NCBI GenBank assembly: GCA_036345935.2 | Contig: JADWOT020000001.1 | Location: 33,523,412-33,587,411, forward strand | Reading direction: 5' to 3' | Source of the DNA: Taenia hydatigena | Lineage: Eukaryota > Platyhelminthes > Cestoda > Cyclophyllidea > Taeniidae | Length of the DNA stretch: 64,000 nt | Shown: in pieces, positions 22,845 to 35,689 of the stretch | Position numbering within the stretch: the first letter of the stretch is position 1 | Layout: the number at the start of each line of letters is the position of its first letter | Translations under genes and position numbers: made by a program | The notes under the pieces: generated by a model | The model's database searches: none | What the model saw: only the letters and a program-made list of their open reading frames with translations | What the model was told of the DNA's origin: nothing

Positions 22845-23250
22845 TCACATATTCGAGCTAGAGATAACTTGCATCTCTGCTGGATGTAGTTCCGCCCTCA
22901 TTGCGCATCCAAAAGACGAGTTCAGTAAATGTTTACCTCTAGGCGTCTTGGTTGAGGCGTCAATGAGATTTGTAAAGCGTGATAAGCTCCACACCCACTT
23001 AAAATTAAATCTGCCCAACCACTGGAGGCTCATTTGTCAGTTCTGCTGCCTTGTCTTTGTTCTGATTAATCATTATGAATAGGCAGGTGAGTGTGAGGTC
23101 AGTCATCCACTCACCCTTCCACACAAATGTACTGTCTTCTTTCCCTCCTCCTCCTCCTCCTGCTTAGCTCACATAACAAGTGTTGCATAGCAGTTCTAGC
23201 TCTATTTTGCTCAAGCTGCTATGCTGTAGCAGTTGGCTTACAAACCTTTG
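22845..23250 (+). repeat. Repeat pieces shared with 19.5 kb and 43.2 kb
   Basis: 22,845-22,990 matches the reverse complement of 19,560-19,690. From 22,930 onward it matches the reverse complement of 43,190-43,450, including ATTAATCATTATGAATAGGC-like and CACCCTTCCACAC segments. 23,138-23,161 is a CTC simple repeat. The TTGCATAGC-GCTCTAGCTC part also appears at 36,810-36,835. Confidence 0.5.
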
Positions 23251-23789
23251 CCCGCTTTCCTGTAAGCGTGCACATGTGGGTAGTGGAAGTGGCAAAAGTG
23301 AGACGTTGAGATGCTTCGACTCGAGTCTGGAGGCTTGGAAATGTTTGCCATAGCTGATCGCGGTCACGAGGTAATTAGCCAAAGAGTGGAACAGCGTAAC
23401 GCGTCTTCTAGGTGGCATGTTTCTTTTATCGGGCAGCTGTCAGTGGTATGAACGTTGGCGCCACTGCCATTTTGAGCACTTAAAATGAAAACACCATCAA
23501 TCTCAGCACATTTTTTCAGCAAGCAGTGATGATAAGTAAAATGCCTGCGCGCAAACTTTCCTCCCATCTCACTATACTTCCTGCCTGCTGACCCTTCCTC
23601 CTGCTCATCTTTCGCCAATTTATTGCTGCCTCCTTCTCATGACTCCTTCTACCCTGCTCTTGATTCTTTCGAATGCAAGGCATCGACTCAGAATCGGAAA
23701 GAGGCATGAAGGACTTCGACGGATCTTCTGCTAATTCTGTGGTTGCGAGTCAACGCTTAAAATGGTCCTTTTATTGCGCGTTCCCCCTC

Positions 23790-24340
23790 TCCTTGCCCTA
23801 GAGGTTAATTTAAATGAGGATTGATGTCATACTGAAGACTTTGTAAACCTTCCATTTAAGCGAAATCAGACAAAGGTAATGTTTAATCATCAGTGGGTAA
23901 GGAGAGACGCATGTTGTCAGTACCCGGTTAACTTGTAGCCACAGTCACACCCGATAGCCAGTTCGTCGGAGTCATGGTCATTCCATCGGCTGGCTGGTTC
24001 GCTAGTCGAAGAGGAACGTCGTATTAACTGACTGCAAGTACAGGTGACAATGACGGAAGTGATGTCCTTACACGGAGAGTGGCAATATTGGTCACCTTAA
24101 GACCACATTTTCGGTCCATAAAGGGTGACATCGAGACAGCTAAAACAAATACAATGCCTTTGGAGTGATTTTGGATGGCAAAACATTAGTTGACACGTCG
24201 AATGGGCCACGCTTGTTATCAGAAGCATGTCGCAGACTAGGTCTCCGGATGATCATCGATCTGCAGAGAGAGGGATATAGTGACAAGAGGATAATGTAAT
24301 TAACTGCTGCATTCAAGGCATTCATGGAATTGAATAGTAG
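23790..24340 (-). repeat. Family B (Y part), inverted copy
   Basis: The reverse complement matches 42,360-42,770 and 48,600-48,800: AATGCCTTGAATGCA, CCTCTTGTCACTA, GATGATCATCCGGAGACC, TTTTGCCATCCAAAATCACT. Confidence 0.6.
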
Positions 24341-24439
24341 CAGAAATAAAAAAGATGCTCCTTCGGATTTCCTGCACCGCTTATCTCCACTAGAGTAAAT
24401 TTTGTCTATTTTCAAACTACTTATCAGTCGTACCACTGA

Positions 24440-25800
24440 CTAACAAGCACTACATTTATTCCCCTAGAATGGGTAGAGTGAGAAGAGGTAGCGAGCGCTC
24501 TCCATTGGTGATGCCACGAACAGGGCAGAGTAATGCGGTTTATGGTGGGTTGGAGAGTGCACTTCCCCTTCGAGGGTAGATGATGACGATTTCGCAACGG
24601 AAAGCTTATTCGCCAAACGCTACGCACTCCTAAACACTGACTCAACTTTCCAACTTCAGCTTCCCTAAGTGCTAAGACAGCCACATTACAATTCTTATGC
24701 TTCAGACACATAGTAGCCTATTCGGACAGGGAATTGCCTTGTGCAACATTTTACTCATGTAGGCGTCCATTCACTGGGCTATTGCAAATTGGCCTCCGTG
24801 CTTCCCTGCACCAAATGGAAGACCTTTCTACAGCTCTTTTACGCAGCAGCAGCAGAAGCATCGCAACATGACAAGGCGCTGGCAATATACATTAAAATAG
24901 CAAAGCTGCGGTGTCAATTCACGCGATTCCGTTTCGCACAACTAATGTGTGAGTTTCCGGTGTTCTTGGCAAGATGGACTCATTGGCAGTGAAGGTTCCG
25001 TTTTCTCGCAGGCCGAACCCCATAAGCACCAGTCAGTGTCTTGACTATTGCACAATGTCCTTCAGACAGCGCGGATGCCAGAGCCCAGAAGAAGAGGAGG
25101 TGAATCGTCATTTCATCGCCACGAGGTGTAGTTAGCGAATCCTCTTTGCCCTCTTGTACAAGTCGACTGAATTTGCTTTAGTATTGCAGGCACTGACACT
25201 CCCTATGATTAGCCAGGCATGCGTCTCAGGACAGGCGAGAAGAAGAGCGGATATTTGGCCTTGTAGTTCATCCTGCAGCAAGAGGTGATGCATTACTCAG
25301 CGAAGTGATGCTTGAAGTTGACATAGGTGGATATTACTCCTTAGTAGGTTTGCTATGTTTGTCAGACATTGGCACTTTGTCTGCTATAGCGTCATGTCTT
25401 CATCGCTGCTACTGTTGATGAGTCAATCATATGGCACTTTTGACGTTGCGGTGACCTAATGCCAATGACGAACAGCGAAATCCTCTACGTGATGCCAGCC
25501 TGTGCCTGTTAGTCATGGGATCAGCTTATCAGAGAAATGCACTTGCTTGAGTAGCTAAGTTGTGGTCCTTCATTCAAACTCTCCCTCTAACCAACACACT
25601 GCAAGGTGTCACAGATTCCTCACCAATCTTCTTCTTAACCCTCGTCTTTGGGACAGGTGAGGTGAGAGCAGATAGCAAGCACTCCGCATTGGTGACGTAA
25701 TGCTCATGTCAGCGTGATTAGTGTCATGCTGAATCAGAGAGTGCTTTACTCCCTTAACGGAAGAGCACTGCTTAGTCAAGCATATACACAGAGGGAGTTT
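24440..25800 (-). repeat. Two inverted family A body fragments
   Basis: 24,450-24,700 and 25,610-25,800 carry the reverse complement of the ATCACTCTGC - GCTCGC - CTCACTCTAC boxes seen at 44,895-44,990. The stretch between (24,740-25,600) has no clear partner and no recognised gene. Confidence 0.45.
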
Positions 25801-27440
25801 GCAGTGACGATGATGTAGCAGTGAAACCCTCAGCACTACAGTTTGACGACGAACTAAATGAAGTCGGAAACTTATTCTAGCTTCCGTCGCTCAAGAATCT
25901 CCTCTCATCATCGGCTTTGCAATAATCAGAAATTTCATTGAATGCTGATTTGGCACAAGCAATTTTGTTCTTTGTTCACCACTCTGCTCTGTGCTACACT
26001 AACCTCAAGAATCTCTAACATCACGTATAGCAACGATAACCAGAATGAAATGCAGCGTTGTCCACTCGTAGTCGCACACGCAAATTCTGAATCTTTGTTT
26101 TCTCTCCTACGAGCAATTAGTCAATCACATTTCAGTGACGCGATTACAGTTCCGAACTAGAAATTACTTGTCTCCCCTTACCTGAGTGCCTTTAGTGTTT
26201 TCAGAAGCGACTCTTAATTAGATGATCTTAATTTCATGCGAAGACCAGGAGAAACAGAAACATCTTTGGAAATCAGTAAGTGAAATCAGCTACTTAAATT
26301 GCTCATTAGTAGTATATTTTACCCGCGATTTGAACAGCAAGCTTCCAGATCCAAGTTTAAACAATGTTTATAAAATTTGGCAGCCTATCAAAAAACAAAC
26401 GCTAAGCGCAAAAAAACCAGTTTTATTTTCCTTTACAGGGCACAACCTCCTCACCGAATTGAAGTTTACTAGCACCACGCAGAGCAGAAAAGTCTAACCA
26501 CCACCTGCATTGTACGGGTCCGGCTAATTAACCATATTCAACTTTTGTAGGAGCCAGACCTGATTCGGGGCGATTTTGAGTATCTGTATGCAGAGGATGC
26601 CGTGAAAGGCGACCAAGCGACAGGAACGAAGCACCGTCATCCTTTCACCAAGCTAATCAGAAAACTGAGAAACGAAATCTCGGACTGCACCTGGTCCAAA
26701 AAAAGTTGCGATGTTAGCAGTCGGTTCCTTCCTGTACTGACCTTGGACCCTTCGTTACAGTGGAGCTAAGTACTCACATCAGTGCCGATTCTTAGGTACA
26801 CCCCATCCTCATTCAAAGGCTTCTCCGTCTTCTCTGCTTCTATCTTGCCTTTCTTATGAGCAGTCACCTTGTTCGTGTTTGTCGTCGACTCCAGTGGAAT
26901 CGGTAGACAAAGAATCGTCTCTATTTGTTCTTTGTATTAGACATCTTGAGCATAGGATGCTGTATACAAAGTACAACGAGGAATACAATGGGGTAGGATG
27001 GTTGAAAGGACCAATAGATCGGATGCAACCTTAAAGTAGTTAAGGAGAGAGAGTGCGGTAGCTGAATGGCTAGTGTGGCTAGACGTACAAATCAATGGGT
27101 GAGAGAGGAAGAAAAGGAATGAACGGATGATGCACGAGTAGCATGTGGATGGATTGATGGCCGATTGAAAAGAAGGTCCACGTAAATGTAAAAATAAGCC
27201 GGCCATATAATGCATGCTTCGTAAAGGATTGAAACGTTTGGTAACTACATGAATGCAGCCGAGATGGATGAGTGCAGATGCTCAACTTCGCTATAGATCA
27301 GATCTAGCCTCCACAATCGTTGAATGTGACCAATTAGCTAAACCGAAATTCTCCTGCGGATGGACGTGCACAATATGGATGTCGGTCAGAGCGCTCAGCC
27401 CTTGCGTAGTGCTAGCGGACTTCAACATGGCGAGGTAGCT
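25800..27440. other. No gene recognised
   Basis: No repeat partner or splice-bounded exon was found. The 91-codon frame at 26,222-26,497 is Lys/Ser/Leu-rich without motifs. Confidence 0.3.
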
Positions 27441-28130
27441 TGATGAGGACGAAGGACGTAAGAGAAGGCCTGGTGCTGTCACCACCTCATCGTTGTCTTT
27501 GTGACAGATGCTGCTGCGAGGAGGCAGAGATACATGCACACGTGCAGCTCTGCTAATCGGAACGACCAGATCAACCGCCACTACATCGTCTACTAATGGA
27601 TGCAGATTACCGGCCGTGTCGTCACGTTGGCACATTTGCCATATTTATACGCTGGACTAAGTAGTCCTCAACGCTAGACGAGAAGCGTTCGACGAACAGG
27701 CTTCTTTATGAGGAACTGTTGTCAGCTACGTTTGAGAAAAAGAACTCGCTCTGCCTACCCCCATTCTATCGCTTTAAAGGGTGGAAAGTCGAGTATATCA
27801 CACAACTCAAGATTTTTGTAAAGAACGGGAGTAAACAAAGGATCACAATCTGGCTACTCCGGTTGCAAGTAGTGCAAGCCCCACCGTCCATCCAAGTTAG
27901 CAAGGAAGGACATTCGTGTGATAAGCTGGGTGGATCACCGACTTCTCGCTCACCTACCCACCTACCTGTGTTGGGTGCACTATTCACCCACGTATGGAGA
28001 CTATCACACTACGCAGACCTTAATGCCGAATCAACTGATGCTTCTGGTGACGAACATATCCTGATGGGTGCCTCAAAGAGAGAAATTGAGGGGAGTTTTA
28101 ACTTCCTTGCTTTTGATTTGTAGGTGTCGA
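27440..28130 (+). repeat. Family A copy with promoter-like core
   Basis: The upstream segment (27,420-27,640) with GATGCTGCTGCGAGGAGGCAG and CGTGCAGCTCTGCT leads to ATATTTATA at 27,641-27,649 and GGACTAAGTAGTCC at 27,654-27,667. From about 27,750 to 28,130 it matches the reverse complement of 47,780-48,090. In one frame both copies read KLARKDIRVISW and then RLL-PTYL-WVHY; a second frame is about equally similar, so coding is not shown. Confidence 0.65.
27641..27667 (+). promoter_or_regulatory. TATA-like box plus palindromic core
   Basis: TATA-like ATATTTATA is followed after four bases by GGACTA-AG-TAGTCC, a perfect 6-base inverted repeat with a two-base centre. The arrangement is kept at 61,185-61,211 and inverted at 57,250-57,275. 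Confidence 0.4.
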
Positions 28131-28299
28131 TAAAGCTGACTCACACGTCATCTCTTGACATGTCTGGCAATATAAGGGCACTAAAAACGGATTCCAAGGA
28201 GGAACTCAGCACACGTCATCTACATTTTCCCCACCACCAAAGCTTGGGCCATTACCTTCCACATGGTTCTGTCTACACAAAAGGCAAAAAGAAGATATT

Positions 28300-29260
28300 G
28301 GCGTGACAATAGCCCTATTTAAACAATACGATCATGCTACAGGGAAGGGCGAAGAAAGAGAAGGGAGAGGTGAGAGCATTAAAAGAGAAGATCAACTCCT
28401 TTACCACGAAAACAGTCTTGTATGTGTGAACTACCCAGCTGCAAAGCCAGGAGCGGTACGCCAGCACATCTGCGTGGTTGTGATAGAATGTGAGCATGTA
28501 GTCGACTTCCTCAATCATTGGTGGAGTGATGAACCGAGTAGTATGATGAAGGTTAAGCACAAGTAGAGAAGGACTACTGTCGTTGCTGCATCACGACTGT
28601 CTGTGTGATGGGCGTCGCTTCAGCTGGTCGAAGACGCAAGCACATGGACCGACCCGTCAACATGTACGGCCAGATCGACCACCGCATAATCCACTAACGC
28701 TGATGGTGCTGTAGCTGCTTCGCAGTAGGCATTTGTGGGATTAAATCGTCATCTTGGTTGAGCAAGACGCGTTTGGTGGGCATAGGATCCCTTTAAGGGA
28801 TGCTTCAAGTTGGCATAGGCGAACACTACCTCTCCGTAGGTTCGTTAGAGTTGTCGGACATCGACAATTTCTCCTCAATGAAGTCATCGTATTTCGCTTC
28901 CACGATTAATGAGCTAGCAAGTTGGCACTTTTGTCATTTCTGTGGCATAATGATGATGTTGCACAACAAAATTTGTCAGCTCAACGTCATTCTATGTCAA
29001 CCTCTCACACACTCGACTTATCAAACTAATGTACTCGCTTGCTGGCTTGCATGGACAGGCAGCTTTGTGCTACTTGTAACAGGAGTAGCTAGATGGCGCT
29101 ACTTCATTTAATCTCGTTCTCAAATTAATCCACAGCAATATGTTACAGATTCCTCGCTACTCCTTTCCTTCTTTCCTGACTTTCGTTTCCCTGGAACGAG
29201 TAGAGTGAGAGCAGATGGCGAGCACGCTTCATTGCTGGCAGGTAGTGAACGGAGCAAAGT
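28300..29260 (-). repeat. Family A long copy (inverted partner of 44.9-45.7 kb)
   Basis: The reverse complement is collinear with 44,880-45,690 across the U box, the CTGCCTGTCCATGCAAGCC segment, the ATGCCAACTTCAAG segment and the GGGATCCT segment. The minus frame at 28,315-28,560 (FITPPMIEEVDYM, HADVLAYRSW) corresponds to the plus frame at 45,468-45,680 (FITSPVMEKVACM, HADVLAHRC). Confidence 0.65.
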
Positions 29261-29309
29261 GATGAGTTTTGTGCACTGATACTCCAATTAACTTCAAACT
29301 GGTGACTGT

Positions 29310-30438
29310 AGCAAAGCCATTGATTACGAGGAACGCCCTGTACTTCCTCAAATGCAGCATCACCCTTCGCTTGAAAGTAACGGCAAAGGAAACGAATTCA
29401 ACAGTTTCGAGGTCTCTACTTAGCCCACATTGTCCACTCCACCACCACCACCTTGGCTCCAAATCAACTTTCCATCCCCCACTAACAACACCACTCTCCA
29501 CCACAGCAGAAGCTCCCGCATTCCAACTCCTTCAATCAACCCTCTTCAACGTCATGCGTGCGCGTGCACAATTCTTTGGAGGTGTGAACTGATGAATACA
29601 AAACCATTAGAAGCAACAGAGAATTCTATCGATTGGTCGACAGACTGCACCGCTATGCCTTTTGAAAGCAAACACCTATCAATGCCTGTCAGCACCGCCA
29701 TCATGAGGGGAAAGGTCACAGTGTTACTAGATTTCACTTTATCAAGCCCTCCATCCATCGTTGGTTAACACACTTAGCAATTCCCCTCCAAAATCGTAAA
29801 TGACGCGCCTGACTGATTCCAGAAAAAGACTGCCCCACGACCACCTCACTACTCCCAGTAGCATCCTGAGCGCACGCAATTCTGCTCCATTCATCGACTA
29901 ATCGACCAGACATTCCGGATCCATCTACCCAACCCTACCGCAACTCACATCCAGTTCAGTTGAAGGGTTCGTGATTAAGACTGGAATCGCTCACCAGAAC
30001 AAAATTTTCCAGATCCGAGTTCAGGTTAAATTAACTTGTTGGTTATCGCCAAGTACAATCTGTCTTCCAGAAAAGTTGGATCCAACGACAGCCTAATCGA
30101 ATGCGTGGATGTGAATGTTGAAGTGTCAAGAGAAACATGACACCTACATGACAAGTCGACGCAGTAGGCACCACCTACACTAATGCGGGTGATGACGCCG
30201 CAGAAGGAGTCTCACCCTCGATCTCACTGACCAAAGACATTGGACAAGGGTGATAAGACTCCCCACTTCACTCACGCAATCAGTTGGCAAGACAATGTGG
30301 GACGACAGTACCTCACAGAGGATAGCCACGAGGGCCGATGGTTTACTTTAGAATAATAAGCTGGAAACCTACTTGACCAAACAACCACATTCGTACTCAA
30401 GGTGAGTCATCCAGTAGAACCAGTCAGAGAAAATACAT
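29310..30438. other. No gene recognised
   Basis: Overlapping frames near 29,269-29,768 are Thr/Pro/Ser-rich without motifs. No repeat partner was noted. Confidence 0.3.
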
Positions 30439-32130
30439 TTACTCTACAGTATTCAATGGCGGCGTGGTGTCTCTACTCCACTTCTCGATATCCAACACAT
30501 CCTGCATATGCAAAAAGGAGGAAGGAAGGAGGACGCCTTTACTGGTTTCAACAGTGGCAACAGTTTAGCTTTAACTAAAGTATTCGCATTACTATAAGGA
30601 GGAGCAGCAGCAGCAGTGTTGGCGGCAGAAGAGAGAGGAAGGCAGGAGGGCAGAAGAGGGCAAAGGAGGGGAACAAATTCACGTGTGGTCTTCTGCACAG
30701 GCGGGAGGGTACTTTCAACCACCTCTTCCAAACATCCTATGTCCTCGACGACATCGGGCAGAGCATGCACTGGCGGGTGAGTTGGTAAGTGGATGGGTGG
30801 GTGAGTCGGTAAACAGCGCTTCAAGACTGCTCATTGAAGCCATAGATCGTTGAGGAAGGATCCATCCCCGGCACTACAGCCACCACCACCACCAATGACA
30901 CCGCCGGCCGATACGGGCCCAAAATTAGTTCAAATATTCGCCTGAATGTTGCCACAAGGCTAGTCCGTAACACATTCGTGCCACTTGGCTCGCTACAAGT
31001 GCAAAAGACGCCATTCCCATCACTTCACACACATCACTACTTTCCCATCCTCTTCCACTCTCTCATCCGCCCAACACCCAAAAGGGAGGCTCATTCCAAC
31101 CAAATCTACGTCCCCACCACTACCCTTTGTAAGTCAGCATAAACGAACACAAAATATCATTTCATGACCGACACCCCATCTTACTACCTTAGCACAATTC
31201 TAACCACATTTTCTAAAAGAAATCCAATTTAGAAAATCGAGGCTAAAGCACTACTTAAGCGCTGACTGTAATCAGAGCCACCCTGGTCGCACACGCAGGT
31301 GGAGCCAAATCAGACACATTTTCACATTTCTGCCAGATAATTTGTTCCCTTCGCTGCTATAGTCACAACTTTCTCGAAAGTACCAGACCAGTCCCTGAAA
31401 CAGTCTTCATCAACGGCTATAAAATATGCACATTTCAAAGCATCGTCCCTTGCTACTGCGAAGGACCAACTCAATCGCTGTGAACAGCACCTAATAGCCA
31501 CACTTCCTCATCCAACGACTTTTGAAGTGAAGGTGACAGTTTTTCGAAAGTGTCCACCGATCCGCCCTATCTAATGCCAACTTAGGCTTTCGCATTAGTG
31601 AGGAACCAGCGTTCTCCCCCTGATTACAATTGGTAAGATTAACATTTACATCCTTAAATGCGTTTAAGCCTTTCCACTGATTAGTTCACCCGCAAATACT
31701 GACTACTGCTAGTACTTTAAGGCTGCAAAATACATTTCCATCTTTTCCTCCACCACTTTCTACCTTTTCAGGATGCAAGGAACCTGACAACTTCAAAAAC
31801 AACACCTTACCAGCCGTGATTTCTCGCAGAAAAACCCGTATTTTGCATAAGCATTGATATAACCTGCTACAAGCACATCGCCCTTGGTTTGGTTTTGGTT
31901 ACCTGCATAGGTCACGATAGTGCTTGCATTTCAATGAGCAATTCAACTGCATAGAGACTTTGCATGAATCTAAGAAAGACACGAAACTTGATGTGGATAA
32001 TTCACTTGTACACCTACACAAAATACATTATCCGCCAGTGAGTCTGAAATAACTTGAAGCTCTTGCGTCGCCACGTGTTGCAGAAAGGCGAGACGCCATT
32101 AATAACACCTAATGAATGTAAAGGACTTAC
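30439..32130 (+). repeat. Duplicated block D6, copy in plus orientation
   Basis: Collinear with the reverse complement of 12,440-14,170. On the minus strand it holds decayed paralogs of the 13,724 and 14,076 exon-like blocks. The donor is changed from GTGAGT to GTGAAT (at 30,677-30,682) and the second block has an early stop (30,439-30,441). Confidence 0.75.
31322..31507 (-). pseudogene. Second copy of the VDEDCF open frame
   Basis: Reads SFAVARDDALKCAYFIAVDE then DCFRDWSGTF, ending at the same TGA as 1,749-1,751. An upstream TGA (31,508-31,510) shortens the frame relative to the 1.7 kb copy. Confidence 0.3.
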
Positions 32131-32177
32131 GAAACTGTTGTTGCGATAGAAATCGTTGGATGAAGGAACGAATGTCC

Positions 32178-32374
32178 TCACCAGTAATGCTCACGCATAC
32201 CCAACAATTGCAGTGGCACCAGCGGCATTAGCGGAAGCAGGACATAGTGGAGGTGGCAAAGCAGAGAAAGGCTGAGTCGCCCCTTAAGTCGATCCGACCG
32301 CGTCCACCAACCGTCGATGTGCCGTGGAGTACCCACCATCTCCCCATCACCCAGGTAAGCCAGGAGAATTGCAC
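32178..32374 (-). other. Exon-like frame after TTTCAG
   Basis: On the minus strand TTTCAG (32,375-32,380) is followed by a 64-codon frame starting AILLAYLGDGEMVGTPRHID and ending at TGA. The 2.2 kb copy lacks this part, so conservation cannot be judged. The family is not recognised. Confidence 0.2.
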
Positions 32375-32825
32375 CTGAAACACTGAAATACAGCTCAGAA
32401 ATAGCTCTCCTCCTAAGAGCAAGGCGGCAAGGGCACACCCAATCCTCGTGCTGACACGACGGACCACCACGAATCCACCCAAGTGACGCACCACAGCGTA
32501 CAAGCCACACCCCACCCCAATCCCAATCCCGATAGTAATTAGTCCAGGTGAGGTCGGAAACCGCCTCATCTTTCTACCCTACATGCTCCTCACGCCGTCC
32601 TTCCACTCTTTTCCATCCATTCTCACTCCTAAGGCTAAGTCGCAATAGCCGTGGGAGTAGCACGACAGCCGTCCCTCCCTCCCCCAATAGTTCGCGGCAA
32701 ACACACCCAACAGTGGAGGCCTACTCACTTACTTACCTCCTCTGAGATGATGCACCACTACTCATCACCTATCCAGTCAGCAACAAATTAACCTCCACCC
32801 TCCCACAGCAAAAACATTTCCGTAC

Positions 32826-32968
32826 CTCTGGAAGCAGATGCCGCAGTTGCCATCAGTGAGCTCTGGCCCACAGCGCTTCCATTCGTCATCGTCGTCGTCG
32901 TCGTCGTCGCAGGAGAACGTCTCCTTCACTCTTTCACACACCCACGGCACAGCTCCCCCAGCCTTTCC
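32826..32968 (-). pseudogene. Exon-like block with Asp run, copy 2 (frame intact)
   Basis: Minus frame VPWVCERVKETFSC, eight Asp, EWKRCGPELTDGNCG, then GTACGG at 32,825-32,820 as a possible donor. The Asp run is encoded by a GAC microsatellite (32,884-32,909 on the plus strand as GTC). It may join to 33,001-33,068 through a very short intron; the phase fits an acceptor at GAATGAG near 32,970. The protein is not recognised. Confidence 0.35.
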
Positions 32969-33000
32969 CCTCATTCGCCGCCACCCACCCACTTACTCAC

Positions 33001-33068
33001 CCGGCCACCCATGCCCGCGAAGACAAACATACGGAGACATAAGAGCAGCAGTAGACCCTGTCGTCCAT
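33001..33068 (-). pseudogene. Short ATG-started exon-like block, copy 2
   Basis: MDDRVYCCSYVSVCLSS then RAWVAG, meeting GTGAGT at 33,000-32,995. This copy keeps the donor that is degraded at 2,780-2,785. It could be a first coding exon. Confidence 0.3.
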
Positions 33069-35689
33069 GCCAACAGACGCATCCCACAACCCAGACGGAG
33101 ACGCCACCGCCACCGCCACCACGAATCACTCCAACATCTTGCAGTGCCTACCATTCCACACACTCATCACATGTTACTTCACCATCACAACCACCAAGGT
33201 GAGTTTGTAGCATCTGAAAAGGAAAAAACTAAACAATGGAAAGACCGATGTGCGAGGCTCTAATGCGCTGCAAAGATAACATTCACAAACATAATTACTG
33301 ATAGAAAAACAAGAAACAAACACCTCAACAAGCAAACAATTGAGACTGCTACAAAGTACAGTCTGCGTAGTGATGCCAAAGCCTCCCACTAGCCACTTCT
33401 TCTTCCTCCGCTCCTACCCCTGCCGCGTCTACCTCACTCAGAGACACCAACTTATGCCGTCAAAGCTGAGCAACCTACGATTAAGCCATCACCAAGGCCC
33501 TCTACACAACATGTTTCACAGCAAGAATCACATCAACACAACAAACAACCCAGGTAAAAAAGAAAGCACTTTCCCACCCAACATATGAACGCACATTGAT
33601 TCCACCGCTGCACACAATAAAGGACAGTAACAACTCATTAAGCACAATCCAGTCTTACCTGAGGAATATGTGAAGTGATAGCGAAGGCAAGACTCGCACT
33701 CATTGCTGCTGCAGCCTCTTCCTCTTCAGTTTCTATTCTATCACGGAAACGGACAAAAAATGCACAATAACATTTATAAATATAGTGAATACTTATTAGC
33801 AAGAAAATGATAATGGTTGGTTGCCACGGCCTTAGAAACGTTAGAACTCCTCCCAACAAAATCTATCGTCATTAGAAAGCAAACAAATTACAAATCGCCA
33901 AAGCAATCTTAACTTATCGATTCAAGTGCCATACAGCGAAAAGTGTACGTGAGTAGGCATTGTAGCTGGGAAACAAAACGTCCTGACAGCCACATGATAA
34001 GACTTCTGCGTTTGCCTTACCAAAGTTACAAATCCCTTCATCAAATTGGACCTCATTCATCAAAACTCATTCTTACTAACCACTTGGAAACAGCCAAAGC
34101 AATCGTGCTCAATCCAAAGAAACAATTGGTCTAACAAATAAACTGACAAATAAAGCAGAAGTATGTATCTACACACACTCATAAAATGGGTGCCTAATCT
34201 CAAGAAACCACCAAGCAAGTAATTGCCAAGCACTTCGTAAGGTTTTAGCACCTCTCACAAAATCACGCCTCAGTGCTCAAATTCAAACGTCAGTAAAAAA
34301 CAAACCTTACAAATCGCAAAAGCAGTCAAAACTTATATCTACATAGCGAAAAATGCACGTGAGGGGGCCTTGCGGCTGAAAAGTAACCGTCAACAGTCAC
34401 ATTGAGTGGCCTTTGCGTCTACTCTAACAAGTATGCGTATAAAGGAAGCAAACCGACAGTCAAAGCACCTTACAACTACTAAGCAACTATAAATAACCGG
34501 AAGGTACTCAATATTTACCGGGCTCCCAACTTTTGGCAGAGGGTAAAGGCGCATTAATCCAGAAAATTTATCCCCAAAAACGCGCTCCACTTACGCAAGT
34601 CGCGCACAAATCCGGCTAATCAGTTCAAAGTTTGTCCGGTAAAACAAACAAATGTTAAATTTTATATGTTTTCGGAGAGACCATAATCAGAACAAATACT
34701 AATAGTTTTGACTTTTGCGTAAAATTTTGACTGCAAACACATTAATGACACATTACAAGGTGAGCAAAATGAAAAAGTCGTTTATATTTGTATATTAGTA
34801 ACATAAATGCATAATAGTGACATTGTAAAGTTCATCAGCAAATCCTAAAAATTGTTTAATTTACAGTGAGTGATGTCATTTTATCAACTAGTTGTACACT
34901 TTAATTTACTTTAAGCATGTGTTTTGTGGCAAAGTTCATATTCAAAACGAATAGACGCGTTGCTCAATTGAAGCATTGGGTTGACCTTACTCACATTGGC
35001 TTGCAGGTGTCGATCACCTTTACAAAAGTTGCGTATTTGTGCAAAGTCCCGCTTTACATATACTTGGATGGTAGGGTGTAAGCTACGTTTTCAGATGGCA
35101 ATTTCCATTTGCGATGCCTGCACATCCCACTACACGTAGACGCAGTGGCACAGTAGCTACCTTCGTAACTGCTTCCTGATTCGAGCGTCAATCGCATTAG
35201 CAGTTGTTCCATTCAGTGGAGTGCTACTTGACCTTCTGCCTCGTGTGGTAGCTGTCATGACATGATTTGTACTTTTCTAAACTTACCTTGTATAGGACTC
35301 CTCCTCTCTCTTCTTGACACCCTTGTTAGTAGAAGTCTGAGTATGCTTTGACATCTTTATTATAAGGGGTGAAAATTACACAGCTAGGCAAGATATGGGA
35401 TTCAGGTCGGGGAAGAGTCACGTTCTTGCGAGATTCCACACTGTTCCGCCACGAGGTTCAAATTGTTTTTTCGCGTCTGGCCTACAAAGCGCATTTAAAA
35501 ATATAAGTATTACATACCTGATCTGCCAGTAACCCGAATGCAATTGTGAAAACGGGTTCGATTCTGCTGAGATAGCTGATCATGATAGGAGTGGGAGCGC
35601 TAGACAAATTAAAAAGGATTACCTTTTGTGTGGAATAATCTGAACTTTTTGATTCCCTCTGTGAGGAGACATGAGAAGGCTAAAAGAGT

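Larger units (their letters stand above)
32440..35675 (+). repeat. Duplicated block D2/D3, second copy
   Basis: Collinear with 2,200-5,300. Similarity ends about 35,675, just past GAGACATGAGA; beyond that this copy runs into other repeats whereas the first copy continues into the acidic gene. Confidence 0.75.

Noticed and set aside
23138..23161. CTC repeat as part of a CRISPR-like or tandem array
   Set aside because: It is a plain trinucleotide microsatellite without spacers.
27719..28123. 134-codon frame with a paralog at 47,785-47,997
   Set aside because: A second frame is about equally conserved between the two copies and both lie in a non-coding repeat, so the similarity is explained by DNA copying.
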